DNA of 36,836 bases from JAVJSD01 sp040219575 (GCA_040219575.1 JAVJSD010000122.1:1-36836), one strand, 5' to 3'; shown: positions 18,493-26,621, counted from the first letter of the stretch. The notes: generated by a model not told the origin, from the sequence alone. Numbers and translations are program-made.

Positions 18493-20862
18493 TCAGTGAA
18501 CGAAGATGAATTCACGGACGTTGAGCAAGCTCCAAAGCAGATCTTCCATCCAGGCCGCGCGCGATTCGCACTCACGGCGGTAGTCGACGGCGTCGCGAAG
18601 TTCGCCCTCGGTAGGCGGGCGCGACAGCGCGGCGAGGTAGAGCTCCTCCACCGCGCGGGCGTCGTCTTCACAGGTGGAGAGAAGCTCCTTCAGTCGCCCC
18701 TTTTCGGCGGTAATGCGGTCGACGATCTCCGCGTCGGTCAACAGGTACAGCGCCTGATTCAGGGCGGGCTCATTGGTGCGTTCGCAATTGCCGCAGGTTT
18801 GCTTGCGGATGCCGCGGCCGAACAATTCCAGCGGATACGGCATTCGCAGCGTGGAGGCGTATTCGATCGGCAGACTGCCCGGCGGCGTGAACTTGAATTC
18901 GAACGGAACGCCGCTCGCCCCGCCGATTGCGTGCACCAGCACTTCGGCCGGCATCCGACGCAGCAAGGCGTGGGAGTAGTTCCGCTGGTCCAGTCGGTTC
19001 GAGTCGTTGGTCTCCCACGACAGCTGATAGGTCCGGCTGTTGAGGATTCGCCGGTGCAGGTGCTTCAAGTCGAAATCGTGCTCGATGAAGTCGCTGGCCA
19101 GATGCTCGAGAAGCTTGGGATTCGAGGGAGGATTCCCGCTGCTGAAGTCTTCGAGCGGTTCAACCAAGCCGACGCCGAAGTAGTGCGCCCAGATACGATT
19201 GACGATCGAAGGAGCGAAGTACGGATTGTCCGGCTTGCGCATCCACTGCCACAGCGCCGCACGCGGATCGGGATCTCCCTTCTCGTAAGACAACTCTTCC
19301 CCGCCCAGCAGCTTGGGTGGATAACGCTTGACCAGGTTTTGATATCGATCGTTGAGTCCCACGACCACCTCGTCGCGGCCATAGGCGATTTGTCCCTTGC
19401 CGGGCAGCGGACCGCCGGTCGGCGCGTAACGGTACTCCATCACGCGGAAGAAGGACTGGAACTGCTCGAAGTCCTGCTGCGTCCAGCGGTCAAAGGGGTG
19501 CTTGTGGCATTGAGCGCAGTCGAGCCGCACGCCGAGGAAAGCCGCGGAGGTCTGCAAGGCGACGCGGTCGGGCTGACGATTGGGAATCCGCAGCCAGTAA
19601 AGGTCGAGCGTTTCTCGCCGGGCGTACACGCCGCTGTCGTATTTGCTGGTCCAGCGATACGGCGTTTCGGGGTCGGCGCCTATGTTCTCGCGCACCGCTT
19701 CGATCTCCGCCAGGAGCTGTTCGCGCGGGCGGCCTTCAAGGCTTGTGGCGGTCAGAATCCCTCCCACGATCTTGTCGTACGACCAGTTTTGGCGGAGCTT
19801 CTCGGCCAGCCAACTTTGCCAAAGATGCGAAACCTGTGGATGGGGGTTGATCCCCTGATTGCCGGTGATGTCGGAGAAGATCATGCCCCAGTACTTGGAG
19901 TATTCCGGCCGTTCGAGCAGCGCATCGATCAGCCGGCGGCGTTTGTCGGGACGCGTGTCTTCGAGAAACTGCCGGACCTCGTCAACCTTGGGAAGTGTTC
20001 CGATTACGTCCAGATACGCGCGGCGGAGGAACACCTCGTCGGCGGCGAGTTCCGAAGGGCGAATGCGAAGATTTTGCAGTTTTTCGAACACCAGACGATC
20101 GATCTCGCTGGTCGTCCACTCCGCCGTGATCGCCGCGGCTTCCTCGGCGCGGGGCGCCAGTATCTGGCAGGATGTGACCTCCGGACCAAAGGCGGCGACA
20201 ATCGCCGTGTCGCCGGGCCGCACGGCCGCAACTTCACCCGACTCCGAAACCGCCGCGGTTCCCTCGTCACGGCTGGTGAAGATCGTCAGCGGCGTAACGT
20301 CCTCGACCGTGCCGTCGGAGAAGTAAGCCCGCAGTCGCAAGGCCGCCGGCTGCTGACCAACGCCCAGCACCAGCTCTCGCGGCGTGATCTCGAGCTTCTC
20401 GATTCGGGCTTCCTCGTCGGGTCGGAAGGGGGCCCCGCCGGCAACCCACGCCCTGAACATGCGGTGCTGCCAACCACCGACTTTCATCCGCTCCCCGCCG
20501 CCGTGCTCGTCGCCGTGCGTGGGTTTGTAGAGAGCCAGACTGGCGTCGGGATCCTCGACGTTCACCCGCGGACCGTCGCCGCTCTCGTCCGTTGTCAGCG
20601 ACTTATGGTCTTCCCCGGGATCCGATCCGAACAGGCTCAGGCGGAATCCGTTCTGTCCCTGGAAAGAACCGTGACATGCGCGATTGTTGCAGCCGAGCTT
20701 GCCGATCATCGGCAGAATGTGTCGGCCGAACTGAGGCACGCCTCCGTCGCCTTGCTCCGACCAGCGGACGGCCGCGCTTTCGACCTCCTGCACTTCCCCC
20801 GCTTGTCCCGTAATGGCTCCCCATGGCATGCCGAGAATGACAACAAGAATCAATCGCTTCAT
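18493..20862 (-). CDS. DUF1549/DUF1553 exported protein with Ig-like (Big2) insert
   Basis: The protein has 789 aa. A signal peptide (1-21) is followed by a cytochrome-like N-terminal region with CNNRACHG (residues 58-65). This is C-x4-CH rather than the classical CxxCH and is common in this planctomycete subtype. A Big2-like beta domain (about 154-225, LEITPRELVLGVGQQ) comes next. DUF1549 (EIDRLVFEKL, RRAYLDVIGTLP, WGMIFSDITGNQG) holds a normal CAQCHKHPFDRW motif, and DUF1553 (NRIWAHYFGVGLVEP, NPPSNPKLLEHLASDF) completes it. ATG at 20860-20862 lacks an obvious Shine-Dalgarno. It is the first of two such proteins in the operon and belongs to a different subtype from the 874-aa one, so the two probably have different partners. 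Confidence 0.9.
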   Translation of the reverse strand: MKRLILVVILGMPWGAITGQAGEVQEVESAAVRWSEQGDGGVPQFGRHILPMIGKLGCNNRACHGSFQGQNGFRLSLFGSDPGEDHKSLTTDESGDGPRVNVEDPDASLALYKPTHGDEHGGGERMKVGGWQHRMFRAWVAGGAPFRPDEEARIEKLEITPRELVLGVGQQPAALRLRAYFSDGTVEDVTPLTIFTSRDEGTAAVSESGEVAAVRPGDTAIVAAFGPEVTSCQILAPRAEEAAAITAEWTTSEIDRLVFEKLQNLRIRPSELAADEVFLRRAYLDVIGTLPKVDEVRQFLEDTRPDKRRRLIDALLERPEYSKYWGMIFSDITGNQGINPHPQVSHLWQSWLAEKLRQNWSYDKIVGGILTATSLEGRPREQLLAEIEAVRENIGADPETPYRWTSKYDSGVYARRETLDLYWLRIPNRQPDRVALQTSAAFLGVRLDCAQCHKHPFDRWTQQDFEQFQSFFRVMEYRYAPTGGPLPGKGQIAYGRDEVVVGLNDRYQNLVKRYPPKLLGGEELSYEKGDPDPRAALWQWMRKPDNPYFAPSIVNRIWAHYFGVGLVEPLEDFSSGNPPSNPKLLEHLASDFIEHDFDLKHLHRRILNSRTYQLSWETNDSNRLDQRNYSHALLRRMPAEVLVHAIGGASGVPFEFKFTPPGSLPIEYASTLRMPYPLELFGRGIRKQTCGNCERTNEPALNQALYLLTDAEIVDRITAEKGRLKELLSTCEDDARAVEELYLAALSRPPTEGELRDAVDYRRECESRAAWMEDLLWSLLNVREFIFVH

Positions 20863-20910
20863 GGAAGGGGACTCGCCGGTGGGAGAATTGCGAGAGGGGG
20901 GGGACGCCGC

Positions 20911-21474
20911 TTATTCCGGTTTCCGCGCGCCGCGGGTGAGAATGTTGAAACGGACGTCGACCATGCGGTCGCGGTTTTGGGCGGCGCGCTCGATGTTTTC
21001 TTCCGCGGCTTTCAGCAACTCGGCCAGGCGGTCGCGGCGATGCTCCATCTGCCGGCGTTCCAGATCGACGCGACGATAGAGTAATTCCTTGATCTGCTGT
21101 TCGGTTTCCTTATCGGGCTGTTGGCCCAGGACGAGTTGGGCGGCCAGCAGTTCCGCCTTGGACTTGACGATCCAGGCCTCGAGCATGAGCGCGTGAAGCA
21201 CTTTGTCGTTCTGCTTCACGACGGAAAGCTTCTCGACGTTGTCGAGCGTTTCACGAACCGCTTGCCGGTACTGCTCGACGTCGGCCGACTTCAATTGCCG
21301 CATCAGCGCGCCCAATTCGGGATGGTGCTCATCGACAAACTTGAGGACCGCCGCCTCTCCGTCGGGCGTGAATGCGGGGAGCGGAGCGTCGTTGCCTGAG
21401 CCCGCCAACACCGCAGCGGGAATACTCCCCAGCAGCAGCGAAATCACGATCAAGAAAACCAGTCGACGTTGCAT
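20911..21474 (-). CDS. Small exported coiled-coil protein
   Basis: The protein has 187 aa from ATG at 21472-21474, one base after the stop of the anti-sigma gene (TAGcATG), so the two are almost certainly co-translated. A signal peptide (MQRRLVFLIVISLLLG...AVLAG) is followed by a mostly helical, charged body (residues about 40-185) rich in Glu, Arg, Lys and Gln. The pattern resembles small periplasmic sensor-like proteins that sit beside sigma/anti-sigma pairs. I do not recognise a named family. A role in modulating the anti-sigma factor from the periplasmic side is inferred only from position. It lies 48 bp upstream of the DUF1549 gene. Confidence 0.8.
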   Translation of the reverse strand: MQRRLVFLIVISLLLGSIPAAVLAGSGNDAPLPAFTPDGEAAVLKFVDEHHPELGALMRQLKSADVEQYRQAVRETLDNVEKLSVVKQNDKVLHALMLEAWIVKSKAELLAAQLVLGQQPDKETEQQIKELLYRRVDLERRQMEHRRDRLAELLKAAEENIERAAQNRDRMVDVRFNILTRGARKPE

Positions 21475-21475
21475 G

Positions 21476-22054
21476 CTAGGGCTTCTCCACGGGAGCGCGA
21501 TTTGCCGAAACGGCGGTGAGCAGCCAGGCAGGCAGCTCGCCTTCTTCTTTGACGCCGTCATTGTCCGACTTGGCCGCGATGCCGGCGTCGTCGTTCCAGT
21601 CCTCCGACGAGCGAACGAGGGAGTCGGCCGACGCCTGCTCGGTGCGGAGAGCGGCCCAGGTCAGCGCCAGCGAGTCGGTGCGTACGCCGCGCTCGGGAAC
21701 GGCCGGTTGTTCGCCGCGCGGCGGATCTCCGCCGGCTTGCGGATCACCAGAGTCCGATCGCTGCGTCACCAACCACGCCAAGGCGACGACCACCAAAACG
21801 GAAGCCGCCACGGCCATCACCCAGGCCGGATGAGGAACACCACGTTGCACAAGGGCCGCTTCGCACCCTGCCAGAGGTGCTTCCCGCCCCGCCAGACATA
21901 CCGCCTCGTGCAGTGCTACCGCTTCTTCAACCGCCTCGCGGACGGACTGGTCGTCGGCCAGTCGCACTTCAAACTGCTGCTGCTCTTCCGCCGACATTTC
22001 GCTGGCGATGTAGCGGAAAGCAAGCCAGTTGAGATTCTCGGAATTGGGTGACAC
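21476..22054 (-). CDS. Membrane-anchored anti-sigma factor
   Basis: The 192-aa protein has an N-terminal cytoplasmic domain of about 70 residues (NWLAFRYIASEMSAEEQQQFEVRL) resembling anti-sigma domains. One transmembrane helix follows (PAWVMAVAASVLVVVALAWLV, about 75-95), then a low-complexity periplasmic tail. The zinc-binding H-x3-C-x2-C motif of ZAS proteins is absent. It follows the ECF sigma gene by 20 bp and probably holds that sigma factor at the membrane. The start is GTG at 22052-22054; no strong ribosome site is seen, but conserved-looking residues begin immediately after it. The C-terminal tail is adjacent to the exported coiled-coil protein's gene, which may sense the signal. Confidence 0.82.
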   Translation of the reverse strand: MSPNSENLNWLAFRYIASEMSAEEQQQFEVRLADDQSVREAVEEAVALHEAVCLAGREAPLAGCEAALVQRGVPHPAWVMAVAASVLVVVALAWLVTQRSDSGDPQAGGDPPRGEQPAVPERGVRTDSLALTWAALRTEQASADSLVRSSEDWNDDAGIAAKSDNDGVKEEGELPAWLLTAVSANRAPVEKP

Positions 22055-22074
22055 GGGTTTGCTACTTTCAAGGT

Positions 22075-22581
22075 TCAGTGATGATGACGTTGGAGTTTTT
22101 GTCGCAATCTCTCCAGCGCTCGTTGCATGTAGACCAGCACCGTCCCCAGCGGCGTGTCCGTCTCCTCGGCGATCTGGGCGAAGGTTTTCTGCTCGTAGAT
22201 TCGCATCAGCACAACCTGCCGCTGCTTCTCCGGGAGCTCGTCAATCGCCTGCCTGACTTGCTGGGCCTGCTCTTTTTGCACCAGAGCGTCTTCCGGAAAC
22301 TCCGAACCTTTCACGGTGGCAGGCGCCAACGCCTGCATGGCTTTCCGGTCGACCTGTAAACGACGTTTGAAGGAAATCGCCTCGTGAAAGGCCACGCGAT
22401 ACAGCCAAGCCTTCACCGACCGCGGTTCGAGTTCCGCCGCCGACTCGGCCGCCTTGGCGAACGTCGACTGCACGATCTCCTCGGCAACCGAACGATCGCG
22501 CACAACCCCGACGATAAACCGGCGCAAGCCGGGCTGGTGGTTTGTGAAGAGTTCAGCCAGCCACAGGGGGTCCGCCGGCAC
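22075..22581 (-). CDS. ECF-family RNA polymerase sigma factor
   Basis: The 168-aa protein has region 2 (HQPGLRRFIVGVVRDRSVAEEIVQ with WLYRVAFHEA) binding core polymerase and the -10 element. Region 4 (IDELPEKQRQVVLMRIYEQK, then FAQIAEETDTPLGTVLVYM) is the helix-turn-helix for the -35 element. Regions 1.1 and 3 are absent, as in ECF factors. The start is GTG at 22579-22581; the frame upstream is closed by a TAG at 22603-22605. It is first in a minus-strand operon with its anti-sigma factor and the DUF1549/DUF1501 genes. This suggests those envelope proteins are its regulon, probably with autoregulation from the 258-bp upstream gap. Confidence 0.92.
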   Translation of the reverse strand: MPADPLWLAELFTNHQPGLRRFIVGVVRDRSVAEEIVQSTFAKAAESAAELEPRSVKAWLYRVAFHEAISFKRRLQVDRKAMQALAPATVKGSEFPEDALVQKEQAQQVRQAIDELPEKQRQVVLMRIYEQKTFAQIAEETDTPLGTVLVYMQRALERLRQKLQRHHH

Positions 22582-22839
22582 ACTGTCAACCGTGGTTGGA
22601 TACTACGAATGTCGAGCCGCTTACTAGAGGGACGAACTGCCTCGCCCGATTATTACAACAATCTCGGCGTGCGCGCGTCCGATCCGCGCTCGCACGGCCT
22701 AATCTCTTTACGGAGACTGGCTTGCGATCACGACAGTTTTCGACTCCGCAGCGAGCGGGGCGCTGTGAGATCCCACATCCAAAGTGAGAATTAGATCAAA
22801 CGGCGAACAGAGCGCCCCAGGGGCAGTCGCTTATGAGGC
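22582..22839. other. Intergenic region upstream of the ECF operon
   Basis: The 258 bp between the purF stop and the ECF sigma start should hold the operon promoter. A short inverted repeat CCAACC/GGTTGG lies about 10-25 bp upstream of the sigma start codon (near 22588-22600). I could not identify a reliable sigma-70 or ECF-type -35/-10 pair. No small gene seen. Confidence 0.4.
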
Positions 22840-24441
22840 CTACTTCACCGCCGTGAGTGCTTCGCTGCCTTCGTAGGTTCGCTGGTCGGACTTGCCGCGC
22901 TCGGAGTTCTTCAGGGCCACGTCGTACAGCCGCGTGCCGAAGGGCGTGGGATATTCGCCGGTGATGCAGGCCTGGCAGAGTTGGTCGGCGTCGTAGCCGA
23001 CGGCCCGCGCGATCGAAGACACCGGCAGGTAACGCAGCGAATCGGCGCCGAGGGCGCGGGCCATTTCGGCCTGCACCTCGTCGTTGAGCTCGCGGCCCTT
23101 GAGGAACTTCGGCGCGAACAGCTCATCGACCGTCGACATGTCGATGCCGTAAAAGCACGGCGCGACAATCGGCGGGCAGGCGACGCGGACGTGAATCTCC
23201 TTGGCCCCGCCGCGCTCGCGGATGCGGTCGAGCAGCACCTTCATCGTCGTCGAACGGACAATCGAATCCTCGACCAGAAACACGCGTTTGCCTTCCAGCA
23301 CCTCACGCAGCGGCGTGTATTTGCTCTCGGCCTTCTTGCGGCGGCCCAAACCGCCCTCGATAAAAGTGCGGCCGGAATAGCGATTGCGGATCAGCCCTTC
23401 CCGCGAGGGAACGTGCAGACGGAAGGCCATCGCGTCGGCGGCGGCCTTGCTCGTGTCGGGCACGGGGACCACGATCGAATCCTCGTCCAGCGGCACGCTG
23501 CCGTCGGAAAGCTCCATCCGGGCGAGCTCTTCCCCCAGGCGGGTTCGCGTGAGATACACGCTTCGCTCATCGAGCGTGCTGGCCACGTTCGCGAAGTAGA
23601 TCCACTCGAAGAAACAATGGGCCCGCCGCGTGCTGACGGCGAAGTTCTCGACCTTGAATTCGCCGTCGACGATGGTGACCGCCTGGCCGGGCAGCAGCGA
23701 CTTGATGTTCTCCGGCTCGAAGCCCAGGTTGAACAGGGCCACGCTCTCGCTGGCCGCCGCGAACAGCGGCCCCTGCTTGGCGTAGCAAAGCGGCTTGATG
23801 CCCAGCGGGTCGCGGGCCACCAGCATGTCGCCCTGGGCGTTCAACAGCACGATGCTGTACGCCCCGTCGAAACGCTGGCTGACGCTGCGCATGGCCTCGA
23901 TCAGGCTCGGCCGACGTTCGCCGGAAAACTCCCGGCTGATCTCGTGCATGACGATTTCGGTGTCGGTCTCGCGGGCCAGATGATGCCCGCTGTCCGCCAG
24001 CAGCTTATTGCGAAGTTCGCGATAATTGGCGAGTTGGCCGTTGAATCCGAAGCTGAACCACTTGCGTTTCTCGAGGTGGTGTCGCTCGAACGGCTGGGCG
24101 TAGCTGCGGTCTTCCTGCCCGCAAGTCGCGTATCGCACATGGCCGATCGCGGCGCAGCCGGCGTACTCCCGCATCAGACTTTCCGCTTTTCCCCGATGGG
24201 AAAGCCGAAACACCTCGCTGACCGACCCGATGTCCTTGTGGGTGTCGATCAGCTGGTCGCGGCCGGGATTGTAGGAGGTCATGCCGGCGGCGAGTTGGCC
24301 GCGATTCTGAATGTCGAGCAACATCCGCGGAATCAGCCGCGACGCCTGTTCGGGCCCCGGTTCCGGGCACAGGGGACTGGGCGTGGAACTGGGCAGGTGA
24401 TAAACGGCGGCGACGCCGCACTCGTGATGGATTTCACTCAT
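22840..24441 (-). CDS. purF: Amidophosphoribosyltransferase (PurF)
   Basis: The 533-aa enzyme catalyses the first committed step of purine synthesis, PRPP plus glutamine to 5-phosphoribosylamine. The start is ATG at 24439-24441: the sequence MSEIHHECGV places C8 as the Ntn nucleophile after removal of a short propeptide, as in the Bacillus type. A longer in-frame start would add 14 residues before it and is rejected. The glutaminase half carries IQNRGQ, and the synthase half carries NRYSGRTFI (about 348) and the PRPP loop VEDSIVRST (about 388-396). Near the C-terminus CQACITGEYPT retains the Cys pair used for an iron-sulfur cluster in Bacillus-type PurF. An insertion precedes IQNRGQ (SSTPSPLCPEPGPEQ). 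It is a single housekeeping gene with no other pur gene nearby. Confidence 0.93.
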   Translation of the reverse strand: MSEIHHECGVAAVYHLPSSTPSPLCPEPGPEQASRLIPRMLLDIQNRGQLAAGMTSYNPGRDQLIDTHKDIGSVSEVFRLSHRGKAESLMREYAGCAAIGHVRYATCGQEDRSYAQPFERHHLEKRKWFSFGFNGQLANYRELRNKLLADSGHHLARETDTEIVMHEISREFSGERRPSLIEAMRSVSQRFDGAYSIVLLNAQGDMLVARDPLGIKPLCYAKQGPLFAAASESVALFNLGFEPENIKSLLPGQAVTIVDGEFKVENFAVSTRRAHCFFEWIYFANVASTLDERSVYLTRTRLGEELARMELSDGSVPLDEDSIVVPVPDTSKAAADAMAFRLHVPSREGLIRNRYSGRTFIEGGLGRRKKAESKYTPLREVLEGKRVFLVEDSIVRSTTMKVLLDRIRERGGAKEIHVRVACPPIVAPCFYGIDMSTVDELFAPKFLKGRELNDEVQAEMARALGADSLRYLPVSSIARAVGYDADQLCQACITGEYPTPFGTRLYDVALKNSERGKSDQRTYEGSEALTAVK

Positions 24442-24489
24442 GAGGCTTGGTGAGCCACCTCCATGCGTACCAGGGCGGGGCAAGTTGAC

Positions 24490-24524
24490 GCTGAAAAACG
24501 CCGCAGCGGACGTTTCCTTTCAGC
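24490..24524 (-). terminator. Possible hairpin after the pckA remnant
   Basis: GCTGAAAAACG (24490-24500) can pair with CGTTTCCTTTCAGC (24511-24524), with a 2-nt bulge. It lies downstream of the pckA fragment on the minus strand, about 120 bp past its stop and upstream of purF. There is no clear U-tract, so termination is only a possibility. Confidence 0.3.
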
Positions 24525-24642
24525 ACCTACCGAATTCTACTCGGCAAGCCATCAACCCTCAAGCTAGCAGCAACGGGTGGAAAGCCGCCAAGCCGGCCGA
24601 ATCGCCGCCGCACGACGGAAAAACCGGCACGCTTCGCCATGC

Positions 24643-24990
24643 TTAGGCCTTTGGTCCGGCTGCTTTCACTCCATCGCTGACGCCGGACTCGTAGGTCTTG
24701 AAATTGTCGCTGAACAGCTCCGCGAGTTTTTCCGCGGTCGTCTCGTAGGCCGCTTTATCGGCCCAGGCCTTCTTCGGCGCCAGCGTCTCGTCCGCCACAC
24801 CCTCGCACTTGGTGACCACGTTCAGCCCGAAGATGGGATCGGTTTCGACCGGTGCGTCGGCCAGCGCGCCGCTGTGGATGGCGTCGATGACGGCGCGGGT
24901 GAACTTCAGTTTCATCCGCGCTCCGGCGCCGTAGGCGCCGCCGCTCCAGCCGGTGTTGACCAGCCAGACCTCGGCCTTGTGCTGCTTCAT
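24643..24990 (-). pseudogene. pckA: 3' remnant of ATP-type phosphoenolpyruvate carboxykinase
   Basis: About 115 codons match the C-terminal end of PckA: KHKAEVWLVNTGWSGG, the YG-x-G-x-RMKL segment, FTRAVIDAIHSG, ETDPIFGLNV, and a final WADKAAYETTAEKLAELF helix. A normal enzyme is about 530 aa; the P-loop kinase motif and catalytic Lys and Asp residues lie in the missing part. The open frame continues upstream to 25140, but residues before MKQHKAEV do not resemble PckA (Arg/Ala-rich), so the breakpoint is close to 24990. The preserved part has no internal stop, so the truncation may be recent. It cannot be an active carboxykinase. The cell may have another pckA copy elsewhere. Confidence 0.8.
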
Positions 24991-25242
24991 TGGTCGGATT
25001 CCGGTCGAATGCGCGTCGTCGATGTTTGAGAGGATTCGCCCGCCCGCCGCGCGAAGGCGCCGAAGCATCATCAAGGCAGCAATCGAAGGTGCTGCCAGAA
25101 CTGCCGGCAACGTCCTTCGCGGACGCGCGATTGAGCGCACTCGAGGGCGTTAAGAATGACTGGCAGCAACCATCAAGAAACCGAACAGCCCGCGACGTGC
25201 ATCGCGGGCTGGTGTGAATCGGTGGGCGATTTCAGCGAACGT
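24991..25242. other. Intergenic / breakpoint region upstream of pckA remnant
   Basis: The 252 bp hold no recognised gene. All three plus-strand frames have short open stretches, one ending in a TAA at 25151-25153, which might be debris of another gene, but nothing is identifiable. It contains the terminator hairpin at 25187-25210. Confidence 0.4.
25187..25210 (-). terminator. Terminator hairpin of the Cys-rich lipoprotein gene
   Basis: A perfect 9-bp stem AGCCCGCGA (25187-25195) and TCGCGGGCT (25202-25210) encloses a 6-nt loop. On the minus strand it is followed by GTTCGGTTTCTTG, a T-rich stretch. It lies 33 bp after the stop of the lipoprotein gene. Confidence 0.7.
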
Positions 25243-25866
25243 CTAGCGTCGTTGACGCGAGTAGTACTCTGCCGGAGCGGGCGCGGCCGACTGCCGCCAA
25301 GGCTTCTTCACCGAGCGGGTTTCGCGCGGCTCGGCGGGCTCGGGCACGGGCGGGCGCAGTTCTTCTTCCTGGTTCTGCATCGAGCCGCCGCTGTCGCGGA
25401 CCGGGCCGTCGTAGATCACTTGGCCGTCTTGCATCGCCATGTCGTATTCGCCATGTGCGTGGGCATGCTCGGTGCAGCCTCCGCCGCAGGCGCCGCCGCC
25501 GCCCATGTCGGCTCGATAGCCCCACAGGCTCGTGAACCCTTGCCGTCCCCAAACGCGAGATTTGCAGCCTCGGGGACCCCAGTTGCCGCAATCGTCGCAG
25601 GGATCGCAGCGGTCGGGCGGATCGTTGATCCACTCGTTGATGTACAGGTTTCCGCAACCGGCGCCGCAGGTCGCCATCTGGCGAGCCATCTGCAGCGGTC
25701 CGCTCATGCAGGCGCCGCCGCAACCGACTTCGCCGCACGAATGGCAGGCGCCCGCTCCACCGACGGCGCCGCAGCCCGTCGGGCCGCATTGCTGCATGTG
25801 GTAGGCGCATCCCGACAAATTGCCGGCGATCACGACGAGGCTTAAGAGAATGGCGCGACGAATCAT
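25243..25866 (-). CDS. Cysteine-rich lipoprotein
   Basis: The 207-aa protein has a signal peptide ending in a lipobox NLSGC, with C20 as the lipidated residue. The mature N-terminal half is extraordinarily rich in Cys and Gly (CGPTGCGAVGGAGACHSCGE, then CGGAC, CGAGCG, CDPCDDCG, GGGACGGGC), with about twenty Cys in some 110 residues. The C-terminal third is acidic, Pro-rich and Cys-free. AAGGA lies 7-8 nt before ATG. Similar Cys/Gly-rich lipoproteins occur in planctomycetes, but no function is established. Disulfide cross-linking or metal binding at the outer envelope is possible. It is a single-gene unit with its own terminator, divergent from the VOC gene. Confidence 0.85.
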   Translation of the reverse strand: MIRRAILLSLVVIAGNLSGCAYHMQQCGPTGCGAVGGAGACHSCGEVGCGGACMSGPLQMARQMATCGAGCGNLYINEWINDPPDRCDPCDDCGNWGPRGCKSRVWGRQGFTSLWGYRADMGGGGACGGGCTEHAHAHGEYDMAMQDGQVIYDGPVRDSGGSMQNQEEELRPPVPEPAEPRETRSVKKPWRQSAAPAPAEYYSRQRR

Positions 25867-26066
25867 GCAGAAATCCTTCTCACCTTGCGCGCGGCGTGCA
25901 CGGTTTGCTTGACGAGAATCCTTGCTAGGTTAGAGTTATCGGCCGAGGAACCGGCGAAATCGAGAAAATCGTCGTAATCGGCAAAGTTTGCCGAAATACC
26001 GCCGCCGGCAAAAGCGACCGCCGGCGGGTTCCGCGATCGGCCGCTAACCCGCACAGGGAAAACGTC

Positions 26067-26483
26067 ATGCCCGAGCCGCTCCCCATCCTTGGCCTGCATC
26101 ATCTGGCGGTCGTCACCCGGCGGCCCGAGGAGAGCGTGGCGTTTTATCGCGACGTGCTGGGCTTCGCGGAACTGCCGCGACCGCCGTTCGCCTTCAACGG
26201 CGCCTGGATGTACGCCTACGGGATGCAGGTTCACATCATCGAGAACAACGCCGCGGCGGGCGATCGCGACGACAACATCGACAGTCGGGCCAATCATGTC
26301 GCCTTCCGCGTGGCCGACATCCAGCCGGTCCGCCAGCGTCTCGAGCAGCACGGCGTCCCCTTTCGCGAGCAGGTGAATGCGGGCGGCATCCATCAGGTCT
26401 TCTTCCAAGACCCCGACGGCTACCACATCGAAATCGCGGTCCACAGCGATCCCTCGCAGGGCTACGTGGCGCCCGCGGACTAG
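26067..26483 (+). CDS. VOC (glyoxalase/dioxygenase) superfamily protein
   Basis: The 138-aa protein has two beta-alpha-beta-beta-beta halves typical of vicinal-oxygen-chelate proteins. LHHLAVVT near the start has a likely metal-binding His, followed by FYRDVLGF, and the VHIIE strand has a Glu. NHVAFRV opens the second half, and FQDPDGYHIEIA ends it with the last Glu. This spacing fits glyoxalase I- or fosfomycin-resistance-like monomers that work as dimers, but the substrate cannot be inferred. GGGAAAA lies upstream of ATG as a weak ribosome site. It is monocistronic, divergent from the lipoprotein gene. A double-hairpin element begins 18 bp after its stop. Confidence 0.88.
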   Translation: MPEPLPILGLHHLAVVTRRPEESVAFYRDVLGFAELPRPPFAFNGAWMYAYGMQVHIIENNAAAGDRDDNIDSRANHVAFRVADIQPVRQRLEQHGVPFREQVNAGGIHQVFFQDPDGYHIEIAVHSDPSQGYVAPAD

Positions 26484-26500
26484 CCTCTGTCCCGAACTTC

Positions 26501-26573
26501 GTAGCAGAAGTCGTGAGACTTCCGGAAGTTCAGACGTCGTCACAAACTGCTGAACTCTCACGAGTTCAGCTAC
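26501..26573 (+). repeat. Double-hairpin repeat element, copy C
   Basis: This 73-bp element is bounded by GTAGC...GCTAC. Hairpin 1 is GAAGTC-GTGA-GACTTC (6 bp). Hairpin 2 is CTGAACTC-TCAC-GAGTTCAG (8 bp perfect). It lies in the convergent gap between the VOC gene and the SxtJ-like gene, followed 48 bp later by copy D in the same orientation. Confidence 0.88.
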
Positions 26574-26621
26574 TCGAAGGTCAAGCCGTCACAAAGCATT
26601 AGACTTTGGTTTGAAGACTTC

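Noticed and set aside
17680..21084. Plus-strand open frame of 1134 codons
   Set aside because: It is wholly antisense to the DUF1501/DUF1549/anti-sigma region genes, which show clear family motifs. The translation is Val/Arg/Gly-rich without domain patterns, as expected from the GC-rich complementary frame.
22981..24453. Plus-strand open frame of 490 codons
   Set aside because: Antisense to purF, whose catalytic motifs are intact on the other strand.
24991..25153. Plus-strand gene fragment upstream of the pckA remnant
   Set aside because: Short open stretches look slightly protein-like but no family can be named and no start or ribosome site fits.
25863..26561. Minus-strand open frame of 232 codons
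   Set aside because: Covers the VOC gene in antisense and runs into a repeat element; no motifs.
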